Assembly: GCA_031396505.1 (NCBI GenBank)
Contig: JANNKX010000245.1
Span: 1-12,018 of the forward strand
Reading direction: 5' to 3'
Source of the DNA: JAAFHS01 sp031396505
GTDB lineage: Bacteria > Pseudomonadota > Alphaproteobacteria > Rhodobacterales > Rhodobacteraceae
Length of the DNA stretch: 12,018 nucleotides
Below, piece by piece: positions 5,771-12,018 of the stretch. Each line of letters starts with the position of its first letter. The first letter of the stretch is position 1. The notes beneath the pieces are model-generated. The model was not told the DNA's origin. It worked only from the letters and a program-made list of their open reading frames with translations, and did not search any database. Position numbers and translations under genes: made by a program.

Positions 5771-6666
5771 CACAATCCCCGCAACGCAAAAGCGGCAATC
5801 ATCATGCCCGACACATAGAACAACACGCCCGTCCCATTGTACCATGGCGCGCGTCCCTTGGGGTCTTTCAGCAGGGTCCGCATCGCGGCGATCTGGGCGA
5901 TCAGCAATGCCGCCACCGCCAGCGCATGATACGGCGTGCCAAAAATCACCAGCAGCGCAATCACCAGCGTCTGCGCCAAAGCCATCACCATGCAGGCAAT
6001 CTTGGCTGCAACCTCTGGCCCCAGCACGACGGGCAGGGACCTGACGCCATGCTGGCGGTCGCCTTCCAGCGCCTTGAAGTCATTCAATGTCATGATTCCA
6101 TGCGCACCAAGGGCATACAGCAGGGCGATGATGATCAATTCAAATCGCGGGGCCGTACCCAGCAAAACGGCAGCGCCAGTAAACCAGGGCAGCCCTTCAT
6201 AGGACAACCCCACCAGACCCGGCCCCCACCAGCCGGACCGTTTCAGCCGCACAGGTTCCGCCGAATAGGCCCATGCCGCAATCACGCCAACAACCGTCGC
6301 GCCAAACCCCCACGGCCCCAGCAACCAGCCAAACGCCAGCGACAGCACCGTCATCGCAAGCGCAATCCACAACCCCCACCGCCCCGGAATGCGCCCCGAC
6401 GGGAACGGGCGGTGCGGCTCGTTCACCGCATCGACGTGCCGGTCGAACCAGTCATTTGCTGCCTGGCTCATGCCGCAGACAATCGGTCCGGCCAGCACCA
6501 TTCCCAAGATGACGATGGGCCATTGCCCGGACAAAGCCACGCCAGAGGATACCGCGCCGCAAAGATAGGCCCAGATTGGCGGAAACCATGTGATCGGCTT
6601 GATCAGCGTCAGCATGGCCCGTAGTTCGGGCAGACGGCGCGAGTGTATGGAAAGGTTTACAGTCAT
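5770..6666 (-). CDS. bchG: Bacteriochlorophyll synthase (bacteriochlorophyllide prenyltransferase)
   Basis: An integral membrane UbiA-family enzyme that esterifies bacteriochlorophyllide a with geranylgeranyl or phytyl diphosphate. The product is 298 aa, normal for BchG. The first Asp-rich site is NDWFDRHVDAVNEPHRP (71-87) and the second NDFKALEGDRQHGVRSLPV (195-213); both bind Mg-diphosphate in this superfamily. LIKPITWFPPIWAY (21-34) is typical BchG wording. Several hydrophobic segments alternate with these loops. The ATG at 6666 has no Shine-Dalgarno sequence and sits one base from a PpsR-type site; an internal ATG at 6615 is possible but would drop the conserved MTVNLSIH start. It heads the bchG-carrier-bchP-idi unit. 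Confidence 0.95.
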   Translation of the reverse strand: MTVNLSIHSRRLPELRAMLTLIKPITWFPPIWAYLCGAVSSGVALSGQWPIVILGMVLAGPIVCGMSQAANDWFDRHVDAVNEPHRPFPSGRIPGRWGLWIALAMTVLSLAFGWLLGPWGFGATVVGVIAAWAYSAEPVRLKRSGWWGPGLVGLSYEGLPWFTGAAVLLGTAPRFELIIIALLYALGAHGIMTLNDFKALEGDRQHGVRSLPVVLGPEVAAKIACMVMALAQTLVIALLVIFGTPYHALAVAALLIAQIAAMRTLLKDPKGRAPWYNGTGVLFYVSGMMIAAFALRGL

Positions 6667-6667
6667 G

Positions 6668-6685
6668 TGTCAATTAAACATGACA
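6668..6685. promoter_or_regulatory. PpsR/CrtJ binding site upstream of bchG
   Basis: TGTCAATTAAACATGACA is a full match to the TGT-N12-ACA palindrome, with the preferred TGTCA and TGACA arms. It is the strongest such site in the window. It lies one base before the bchG ATG and covers the -10-like hexamer, so bound PpsR would block the promoter. A repeated half-site TGACAGTT at 6681-6688 and 6703-6710 may extend the contact. Confidence 0.8.
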
Positions 6686-6701
6686 GTTACGATTCCCGCA
6701 A
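6673..6701 (-). promoter_or_regulatory. Promoter-like element of bchG overlapping the PpsR site
   Basis: On the minus strand TTGCGG (6696-6701) and TTTAAT (6673-6678) are separated by exactly 17 bases. A start site about 7 bases after the -10 falls on or next to the A of the bchG ATG, predicting a leaderless message. The -35 matches the consensus only partly. Confidence 0.42.
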
Positions 6702-6768
6702 GTGACAGTTGGTCGCGGCGCAGGAAATTTGCCCGCCTCTGGCAACAGCGTTACCTGAACCGACAACA

Positions 6769-6786
6769 CCGTCCGGTAACGGACGG
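6769..6786 (-). terminator. Hairpin after ppsR, possible weak terminator or attenuator
   Basis: CCGTCC (6769-6774) pairs with GGACGG (6781-6786) around a 6-base loop, 28 bases after the ppsR stop. Read leftward it is followed by TGTTGTCGG rather than a T-run, so termination may be partial, with some read-through into bchG. Confidence 0.4.
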
Positions 6787-6797
6787 CGTCATCATGC

Positions 6798-6809
6798 AAC
6801 AGGCCTGTT
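6798..6809. other. 12-bp perfect palindrome after ppsR
   Basis: AACAGGCCTGTT is a perfect inverted repeat with no spacer, 5 bases beyond the ppsR stop codon. Its role is unknown; it could add to the 3' structure of the ppsR message. Confidence 0.35.
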
Positions 6810-6814
6810 ACGAC

Positions 6815-8230
6815 CTATTCGTCGTCCTTGTTGATCAGACCGAATTTGCGCAATTTCACATACAGCGATTGCCGCGACAGGCTAAGCATTTCTGCCGCCG
6901 CCACCCGGTTGTTGCGGGTCAGTTCAAGCGCCGTTTCGATGCACATCTTTTCGATCACATCCGTGGTTTCGGCCACGATATCGCGCAGCGTCGATGATCC
7001 CACCAGTTCCATCACATTGCGCGATCCATCCTCGCCACCGCCCATGGACGGACGGCGCAACGCATCAACCCGGCTTGCGTCGCGCACCACCAGAACCAAC
7101 ACGGGATTGGGGCGATCATTCAGCCAGCTCGCCGAAATTTCAACCGCAACCTGCCCCGAAAAATCGGTCGTCAGGCGTGTAGAATACATCCGCATCGTGC
7201 CCGTGCGTTTCACGGTATCCAGTAACATGCGCAGATCAACCGCGCCACGCACCAGAAAATCCGACAGCGACCGGCCGCGCACCGCACTCATGCTCGCGGC
7301 ATCGGTCAGGTTCAGGAATGCCTCATTGGCGGCCCTTACCACACCATCCGCATCGGTAAACACGATGCCGTCGACGCCTTCGTGGTACAGCCGCGACAGA
7401 TTTTCGGCCAGATCGTCACTAGTGCCGCGCGCTTTTTCTGCCGCATCAAGCTGGCACAGCAGAATGCGTTCACCCGCCGCCCGAAAGACGGTTGGCGACA
7501 ACAACAGGCGTCGCTGCGACCGACGCGCGGTCACCTCGATTGGTCCAGTGTTTTCGCTGCCCGCAAGTGTGGTCATGCTGTCGAGCAATTCGCCGCGCCT
7601 GCGCCCTTCGAATTCCTGTGCAATCGCACTGCCAATCAGTTCGGCCTTGCTACCGCCCATCATCAAGGCTGCAGCCGGGTTCAGGTCGGAAATCCGGCCC
7701 GTGCTCATCGAAACCATCAACAAGGGGTCGCGCGACACTTCCATCAACACACGGTACCGCGTATCCATTTCGCGCTGCGATTCGTAATCACGTTCAAGTG
7801 CAAGCTGGGCTGTGACAAGTTGCTGCTGGACCTCGGCGATCGGCCGCAAATCGCGCCCCAACATCAGGATTGATCCATCCGATTCCATCAGGTGCAGCGC
7901 ATAGCGCACTGGGAATTCCCAACGCGACTTGTCGATGTGGTTCAGTTCAACCTGCACATGGACGCGGCGCCGTTCAACCAGTTCCTTGGCACGCGCCTCG
8001 AATTTCACAAGGCTTTCAGGTGTCAGCAGGGTTGATATCCGGCTGCCCTCCCATTCTGTCAGCTGGCCATAACTGCGGTGCGTGGGGTTCACCAGAACCG
8101 AGACGACCCGCAAATCGGGGGCCACGAACAAGGCAATATCTGACGCCGTAGAAATAATCTCGCTGAGCACCTCAGGCGCAATAAGCGGGACTTTCCCGGC
8201 ATTCAGCAGTTGTCGTCCATCTGTTGTCAC
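6815..8230 (-). CDS. ppsR: PpsR/CrtJ, redox-responsive transcriptional repressor of photosynthesis genes
   Basis: The product is 471 aa (Rhodobacter PpsR about 464). It represses bch, crt and puc genes under oxygen by binding paired TGT-N12-ACA sites. Domains by eye: N-terminal PAS-like region (about 20-120), glutamine-rich coiled linker with QQQLVTAQLALERDYESQRE (135-154), PAS1 (about 157-270), PAS2 (about 275-390) and a Fis-type helix-turn-helix at 425-466 (AAAEMLSLSRQSLYVKLRKF). Two cysteines, Cys259 (ILLCQL) and Cys430 (EKMCIETALEL) inside the DNA-binding region, correspond in position and context to the redox cysteines 251 and 424 described for R. sphaeroides PpsR. Start is a GTG at 8228-8230 without a strong ribosome site, 68 bases after ppaA, so the start is moderately certain. 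Confidence 0.93.
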   Translation of the reverse strand: MTTDGRQLLNAGKVPLIAPEVLSEIISTASDIALFVAPDLRVVSVLVNPTHRSYGQLTEWEGSRISTLLTPESLVKFEARAKELVERRRVHVQVELNHIDKSRWEFPVRYALHLMESDGSILMLGRDLRPIAEVQQQLVTAQLALERDYESQREMDTRYRVLMEVSRDPLLMVSMSTGRISDLNPAAALMMGGSKAELIGSAIAQEFEGRRRGELLDSMTTLAGSENTGPIEVTARRSQRRLLLSPTVFRAAGERILLCQLDAAEKARGTSDDLAENLSRLYHEGVDGIVFTDADGVVRAANEAFLNLTDAASMSAVRGRSLSDFLVRGAVDLRMLLDTVKRTGTMRMYSTRLTTDFSGQVAVEISASWLNDRPNPVLVLVVRDASRVDALRRPSMGGGEDGSRNVMELVGSSTLRDIVAETTDVIEKMCIETALELTRNNRVAAAEMLSLSRQSLYVKLRKFGLINKDDE

Positions 8231-8298
8231 TTGACTAACCGGGAGCTTTACAGTGGGCCTTCCGAGGGCCGGGTGGGCATTGTGATCCGTTCGTTCGC

Positions 8299-9096
8299 CT
8301 AGGCGTCGATATGCATTGCGGCCTGCGTCATTCCCAGGCCAAGCATGGCCGTGGTCAAGTCATTGGTCACGACATCCGCACCAATCATCCGCGCCTTCTC
8401 TCCCAACTCTCGCAAAGCAGCGCCCCCGATCGCCACCTGCAAGCGTCCCGTCGTTACGTCCTTGATCGTTTTCAAAAGCCTTTCGCAGCGCGCCAGATTG
8501 TCAGGCGTCGCAACCGAAATCATCGCGCCGTCGAAACTGCGGTCCCCCATCAGTTCACGGATGTCGTCATCAGTTGGCCCGATCCGCAGACAGACGGACA
8601 CACCGCGGCGACGCAACTGCCCGATCAGGACAAAGACACCAAGCGTATGCTGTTCGCCCTGCGGCACAATCATCAATACCGTGGACCGTTCGGCCGATGA
8701 CGTCGCCACCGCGCCTTGATCCGCGACCCAGTCGGCACCGATTTCGCGCAAAATAGCCTGTAATCGGGATGCACCCATTGTCACCTGCGCAAAGGACATC
8801 GTGTCATCTTCCCAACCGCGACCAAGGCGACGCGCGATTTCCGGGATATAACGGTCGGCAAACAAGGTGGGTGAGATTCGCGCACGGCGCAGATCAGGCT
8901 TCATCGCATCAAATCGACCAAATTCAGGATCGATGATCGCCCAAGAGAACCTTTCGATCAGGTCTTCACGCAGAGTTCCTGTTGCTGTCACGTCACCCGC
9001 CACCAACCGCGCCACCACCTCGAAAGCGAACTGCGCTACACCGCCTGATACGTGGCTGTCAAATCGGCTGGACCCACTGTCTTGACCATCCTGCAT
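8299..9096 (-). CDS. ppaA: PpaA/AerR, cobalamin-binding PpsR antirepressor
   Basis: The product is 265 aa from ATG 9096. AerR/PpaA proteins bind cobalamin and interact with PpsR/CrtJ to tune photosynthesis gene expression with light and oxygen. An N-terminal helical region (about 15-125, with GRGWEDDTMSFAQVTMGASR at 93-112) resembles the short cap of SCHIC domains. A Rossmann-like B12-binding half follows: TVLMIVPQGEQHTLGVFVL (139-157), then SFDGAMISVAT and LQVAIGGAAL. His150 in GEQHTLG is the likely cobalt ligand, matching His145 of R. capsulatus AerR. A longer frame reaches 9168 but needs a TTG start. Gene order ppaA-ppsR next to bchF is the standard Rhodobacterales arrangement. Confidence 0.9.
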   Translation of the reverse strand: MQDGQDSGSSRFDSHVSGGVAQFAFEVVARLVAGDVTATGTLREDLIERFSWAIIDPEFGRFDAMKPDLRRARISPTLFADRYIPEIARRLGRGWEDDTMSFAQVTMGASRLQAILREIGADWVADQGAVATSSAERSTVLMIVPQGEQHTLGVFVLIGQLRRRGVSVCLRIGPTDDDIRELMGDRSFDGAMISVATPDNLARCERLLKTIKDVTTGRLQVAIGGAALRELGEKARMIGADVVTNDLTTAMLGLGMTQAAMHIDA

Positions 9097-9189
9097 TGCG
9101 ACCACCGTAACCCTGAATAGAAATAACCTACACACTATACGTTGCAGCCATGGCTTTTGATACAGCAAAACGTCCGCAACGCGATAAAT

Positions 9190-9207
9190 TGTCCAATCCG
9201 CCTTACA
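9190..9207. promoter_or_regulatory. Second, weaker PpsR-type site in the ppaA-bchF spacer
   Basis: TGTCCAATCCGCCTTACA fits TGT-N12-ACA, but the inner arm bases deviate (TGTCC, TTACA). It lies about 94 bases upstream of the ppaA start and 126 bases from the stronger site, so it could act on ppaA or cooperate by looping. Confidence 0.5.
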
Positions 9208-9333
9208 TCTCGCAGATTTCTCGCCGAAAATTGCAGCGATTTCAGATGCAAAAATGACATATGGTACTGTTAAATAAACATAATAGCAAAAATCGACGAC
9301 GATCCTGGCCGCGCCGCAGCCCTGCTTGCATGC

Positions 9334-9351
9334 TGTAAGTTTTGATTGACA
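9334..9351. promoter_or_regulatory. PpsR/CrtJ binding site upstream of bchF
   Basis: TGTAAGTTTTGATTGACA matches TGT-N12-ACA with one perfect TGACA arm. The right arm is also the last part of the TTGACA -35 box of bchF, so binding would occlude RNA polymerase. Confidence 0.75.
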
Positions 9352-9373
9352 CTTTTGCGCGTACCTTTAACTT
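9346..9373 (+). promoter_or_regulatory. Promoter of the bchFNB operon
   Basis: TTGACA at 9346-9351 is a perfect sigma-70 -35 hexamer. A weak -10 candidate TAACTT lies at 9368-9373 with a 16-base spacer. Transcription would begin near 9380, leaving a leader of about 25 bases before bchF. The -10 assignment is uncertain. Confidence 0.5.
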
Positions 9374-9404
9374 GGGGCTATCGAGGACCCGCAAGAAAGC
9401 ACCC

Positions 9405-9899
9405 ATGCGCATGACAAGCCTGAGTCGCACACAGCCAGAGCGACGTCCGCTTTACACAGTGGACGAACGCGCGCGCCGGGATGCAACGGTCTGGACACTG
9501 GTGCAGGGCATCTTGGCGCCCGTGCAATTTCTGGTTTTTGCGGTGTCGGTCGTCCTTGTGCTGCGCTATCTTGCAACGGGCGACGGATATGCGGCTGCGA
9601 CCGTGTCGATCCTGATCAAGACGGCCGTGCTTTATACAATCATGGTCACCGGCGCGATCTGGGAAAAAGTGGTGTTCGGGCAATACCTGTTCGCGCCCGC
9701 CTTTTTCTGGGAAGATGTTTTTAGTTTCGCCGTTATCGCACTGCATACGCTTTATATCTGGGGATTGTGGACAGGCGTCTTTGCACCCGTCGACCTGATG
9801 TATGTGGCGCTGGCAGCCTATGTTGCCTATGCGATCAACGCGGGTCAATTCATCCGGAAACTGCGTCTGGCGCGGCTGGATATGGCGGTTCGCGCATGA
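9405..9899 (+). CDS. bchF: 3-vinyl bacteriochlorophyllide hydratase
   Basis: BchF adds water to the 3-vinyl group to give the 3-hydroxyethyl intermediate on the way to bacteriochlorophyllide a. The 164-aa product has the family size and a conserved N-terminal YTVDERARRDATVWTLVQ (17-34). Four hydrophobic segments (about 35-55, 65-83, 104-122, 130-147) suggest a membrane protein. The central motif WEKVVFGQYLFAPAFFWED (86-104) is typical. Start ATG 9405 is preceded by AAGAAAG at suitable distance; an ATG two codons later is also possible, while an upstream in-frame TTG would lie inside the promoter. It overlaps bchN by four bases (ATGA). Confidence 0.93.
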   Translation: MRMTSLSRTQPERRPLYTVDERARRDATVWTLVQGILAPVQFLVFAVSVVLVLRYLATGDGYAAATVSILIKTAVLYTIMVTGAIWEKVVFGQYLFAPAFFWEDVFSFAVIALHTLYIWGLWTGVFAPVDLMYVALAAYVAYAINAGQFIRKLRLARLDMAVRA

Positions 9900-11173
9900 G
9901 CCTTGATCTGCCCAGCATTGGCTGCCGTGACGTGCCTGTCCTGAAGGAACGTGGCCAGCGCGAGGTTTTTTGCGGGCTGACCGGCATCATCTGGCTGCAC
10001 CGCAAGATGCAGGATGCATTCTTTCTGGTGGTGGGCAGCCGTACCTGCGCGCATCTGCTGCAAGCCGCCGCCGGTGTGATGATCTTTGCCGAGCCGCGCT
10101 TTGGCACAGCGATTCTTGAAGAAAAGGATCTGGCAGGTCTGGCGGACGCAAATGCCGAACTTGACCGCGAGGTTGGGCGCCTGCTGTCACGCCGCTCGGA
10201 CATCAAACAGCTGTTTCTGGTGGGGTCCTGCCCGTCCGAAGTGATCAAGCTTGATTTGCAGCGTGCGGCAGAACGGCTCAGTGCAAAGCACAGCCCGCAT
10301 GTGCGGGTTTACAACTATTCGGGCTCAGGGATCGAGACGACCTTTACCCAAGGCGAGGATGCCTGCCTTGCGGCGATGGTGCCGACGCTGGCATCCACCG
10401 CTGCACGCGAACTGCTTCTGGTAGGGGCTCTGCCCGATGTGGTCGAGGATCAGGCGCTGGCGCTGCTGGCGGCGATGGGCATCACAACTGTGCGCTGTCT
10501 GCCCGCGCGGCGGTCGGGCGATCTGCCTGCCGTCGGTGCAAACACCGTGTTTGCGCTGACCCAGCCTTTCCTTGGCGACACGCATGCCGCGCTGACCCGG
10601 CGCGGTGCGCGCCATATCCCGGCACCCTTTCCGTTTGGCGAGGCCGGCACGACGGCGTGGCTGGCGGCTGTAGCGGCGGAATTCGACGTGCCGCAGTCGG
10701 TATTCGATGCCGCCACCGCCGCCCCGCGCGCCCGTGCGGCCAAAGCCATTGCCGCCCATGCCGACACGTTGCGCGGCAAGTCGGTGTTCTTTTTCCCCGA
10801 CAGCCAGCTTGAAATCCCCCTCGCCCGCTTTCTGACGCGTGAATGCGGGATGACGGCGATTGAGATCGGCACGCCCTATCTGCACACCGGGTTGGTCGGC
10901 CCCGACCTTGATCTGATCGCGCAAGGCCCGGTCGTCAGTGAAGGCCAGGACGTTGACAAACAACTGGCCCGCGCCCGCGCGGCCCGGCCCGATCTGACCG
11001 TGTGCGGCCTTGGCCTTGCCAACCCGCTGGAGGCCGAAGGGCTGACCACGAAATGGGCGATCGAGCTGGTGTTCACGCCCGTGCATTTTTACGAACAGGC
11101 GGGCGATCTGGCCGGGCTATTTTCACGCCCCCTGCGCCGTCGCGCCATGCTGCACCGCGGGGCCCCCGCATGA
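9896..11173 (+). CDS. bchN: Light-independent protochlorophyllide reductase subunit N
   Basis: A subunit of the nitrogenase-like dark-operative protochlorophyllide oxidoreductase, which reduces ring D of protochlorophyllide without light. The product is 425 aa. Cys26 (REVFCGLTG), Cys51 (SRTCAHLLQ) and Cys112 (VGSCPSEVI) fall exactly at the positions known to bind the catalytic [4Fe-4S] cluster in R. capsulatus BchN. Also visible are YNYSGSGIETTFTQGED (142-158) and the C-terminal KWAIELVFTPVHFYEQAGDL block. Start ATG 9896 overlaps the bchF stop, and its stop overlaps bchB in the same ATGA manner, so the three genes are translationally linked. Confidence 0.96.
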   Translation: MSLDLPSIGCRDVPVLKERGQREVFCGLTGIIWLHRKMQDAFFLVVGSRTCAHLLQAAAGVMIFAEPRFGTAILEEKDLAGLADANAELDREVGRLLSRRSDIKQLFLVGSCPSEVIKLDLQRAAERLSAKHSPHVRVYNYSGSGIETTFTQGEDACLAAMVPTLASTAARELLLVGALPDVVEDQALALLAAMGITTVRCLPARRSGDLPAVGANTVFALTQPFLGDTHAALTRRGARHIPAPFPFGEAGTTAWLAAVAAEFDVPQSVFDAATAAPRARAAKAIAAHADTLRGKSVFFFPDSQLEIPLARFLTRECGMTAIEIGTPYLHTGLVGPDLDLIAQGPVVSEGQDVDKQLARARAARPDLTVCGLGLANPLEAEGLTTKWAIELVFTPVHFYEQAGDLAGLFSRPLRRRAMLHRGAPA

Positions 11174-12018
11174 AGCTGACGCTGTGGACATATGAAGGGC
11201 CGACCCACGTGGGCGCGATGCGCGTCGCCACCGGCATGACCGGACTGCATTATGTGCTGCATGCGCCGCAGGGCGATACCTATGCTGATTTGCTGTTCAC
11301 CATGATCGAACGGCGCAATCACCGCCCGCCCGTCACCTATACCACCTTTCAGGCCCGCGATCTGGGCGGCGATACGGCCAACCTGTTCAAGGACGCCGCG
11401 CGCGACGCCTATGCCCGGTTCAAACCGCAGGCGATGATCGTGGGCGCGTCCTGCACGGCCGAGTTAATTCAGGATGACCCGGGTGGTCTGGCCGAGGCGC
11501 TTGATCTGCCGATCCCGGTGATCGCACTTGATCTGCCATCCTACCAGCGCAAGGAGAATTTCGGCGCAGATGAGACATTCTTTCAGATCGTGCGCGCGCT
11601 GGCAAAACCGATGCCGCGTACGGCGGCCATCACTTGCAACCTCCTTGGGGCGACGGCCCTTGGGTTCCGTCATCGTGATGATGTGACAGAGATTACGGCG
11701 CTGCTGGCCCAGATGGGCATCGCGGTGAACGTGGCAGCCCCCATGGGGTCCTCCCCAGCCGACATTGCCCGCATGGGGGCTGCGCATTTCAACGTGCTGC
11801 TGTACCCCGAAACCGGCGAAACAGCGGCGCGGCATTGCGAAAAGACGCTTGGCCAGCCTTATACCAAAACCGTGCCCATCGGCGTCGGGGCCACGCGCGA
11901 TTTTCTGGCCGAAGTGGCCGCGATCACCGGCCTTTCTGCAGATGTCGATGAATCGCGGTTGCGCCAGCCCTGGTGGGCGGCATCCGTGGACAGCACCTAC
12001 CTGACAGGCAAGCGCGTC
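11170..12018 (+). CDS. bchB: Light-independent protochlorophyllide reductase subunit B (3' end outside window)
   Basis: The first 283 codons are open to the window edge, roughly the N-terminal half of a protein usually about 510-540 aa. BchB pairs with BchN to form the catalytic component. Asp36 (HAPQGDTYADL) is at the position that provides the unusual aspartate ligand to the [4Fe-4S] cluster, alongside three BchN cysteines. MKLTLWTYEGPTHVGAMRVA at the start and GASCTAELIQDDPGGLA (92-108) are strong family signatures. ATG 11170 overlaps the bchN stop. The next genes are probably bchH-bchL-bchM, judged from relatives. Confidence 0.96.
   Translation, partial: MKLTLWTYEGPTHVGAMRVATGMTGLHYVLHAPQGDTYADLLFTMIERRNHRPPVTYTTFQARDLGGDTANLFKDAARDAYARFKPQAMIVGASCTAELIQDDPGGLAEALDLPIPVIALDLPSYQRKENFGADETFFQIVRALAKPMPRTAAITCNLLGATALGFRHRDDVTEITALLAQMGIAVNVAAPMGSSPADIARMGAAHFNVLLYPETGETAARHCEKTLGQPYTKTVPIGVGATRDFLAEVAAITGLSADVDESRLRQPWWAASVDSTYLTGKRV

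Larger units (their letters stand above)
9097..9404. promoter_or_regulatory. Divergent regulatory spacer between ppaA and bchF
   Basis: This 308-base gap is much more AT-rich than its flanks and holds no plausible gene. It contains two PpsR-type sites (9190-9207 and 9334-9351), a TTGACA promoter box toward bchF, a TATAGT-like -10 hexamer toward ppaA (9134-9139) without a clear -35, and an imperfect palindrome TGTTAAATAAACA (9268-9280). Confidence 0.7.

Noticed and set aside
5557..6624. Long rightward frame antisense to bchG
   Set aside because: Same compositional signature of a shadow frame; bchG on the opposite strand has full family motifs.
6828..7787. 319-codon rightward frame antisense to ppsR
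   Set aside because: Its Ser/Arg-rich composition has no domain pattern, whereas ppsR is unmistakable on the other strand.
9268..9280. TGTTAAATAAACA as a third PpsR or an FNR site
   Set aside because: The half-sites are only 7 bases apart instead of 12, and the sequence does not fit TTGAT-N4-ATCAA.

Overview
The window is part of a purple-bacterial photosynthesis gene cluster (PGC). Gene content and order point to an alphaproteobacterium of the Rhodobacterales, probably a Roseobacter-type aerobic anoxygenic phototroph; this is inferred, because no 16S or other taxonomic marker is present. DNA is GC-rich and genes are tightly packed, often with overlapping stop and start codons.

Layout. (1) Positions 1-110 hold the last codons of an alpha/beta hydrolase, most likely bchO, the end of a bchI-bchD-bchO transcription unit. 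(2) Positions about 107-2540 are an accessory insertion on the rightward strand: a HlyC-like toxin-activating lysine acyltransferase, an Imm11/DUF1629-type immunity-like protein, a short unknown gene whose 3' end runs into a repeat, and a leftward REP-associated tyrosine transposase (RAYT) flanked by copies of its REP palindrome (5' GTAG plus hairpin). Positions 2541-2728 contain no gene, only a strong hairpin. (3) Positions 2729-9096 form a leftward block, in transcription order ppaA/aerR, ppsR, bchG, a PucC-like carrier, bchP and idi. (4) Positions 9405-12018 are the rightward bchF-bchN-bchB operon, with bchB cut by the window end.

How it works together. BchN and BchB belong to the dark-operative protochlorophyllide reductase, BchF hydrates the 3-vinyl group, BchG attaches the C20 tail to bacteriochlorophyllide, BchP reduces that tail, Idi feeds the isoprenoid pool, and the PucC-like carrier probably handles pigment in the membrane. 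PpsR is the aerobic repressor and PpaA/AerR its cobalamin-binding anti-repressor. Three TGT-N12-ACA PpsR-type sites are visible: one directly before bchG, and two in the divergent ppaA/bchF spacer. The bchG site overlaps a promoter-like element that would start transcription at or next to the bchG start codon.

The least ordinary part is the bchO-idi gap, where toxin-maturation and immunity-like genes and a RAYT/REP element sit inside an otherwise conserved pigment cluster. The bchO stop codon lies within a REP, and another REP supplies the C-terminus of the unknown gene.
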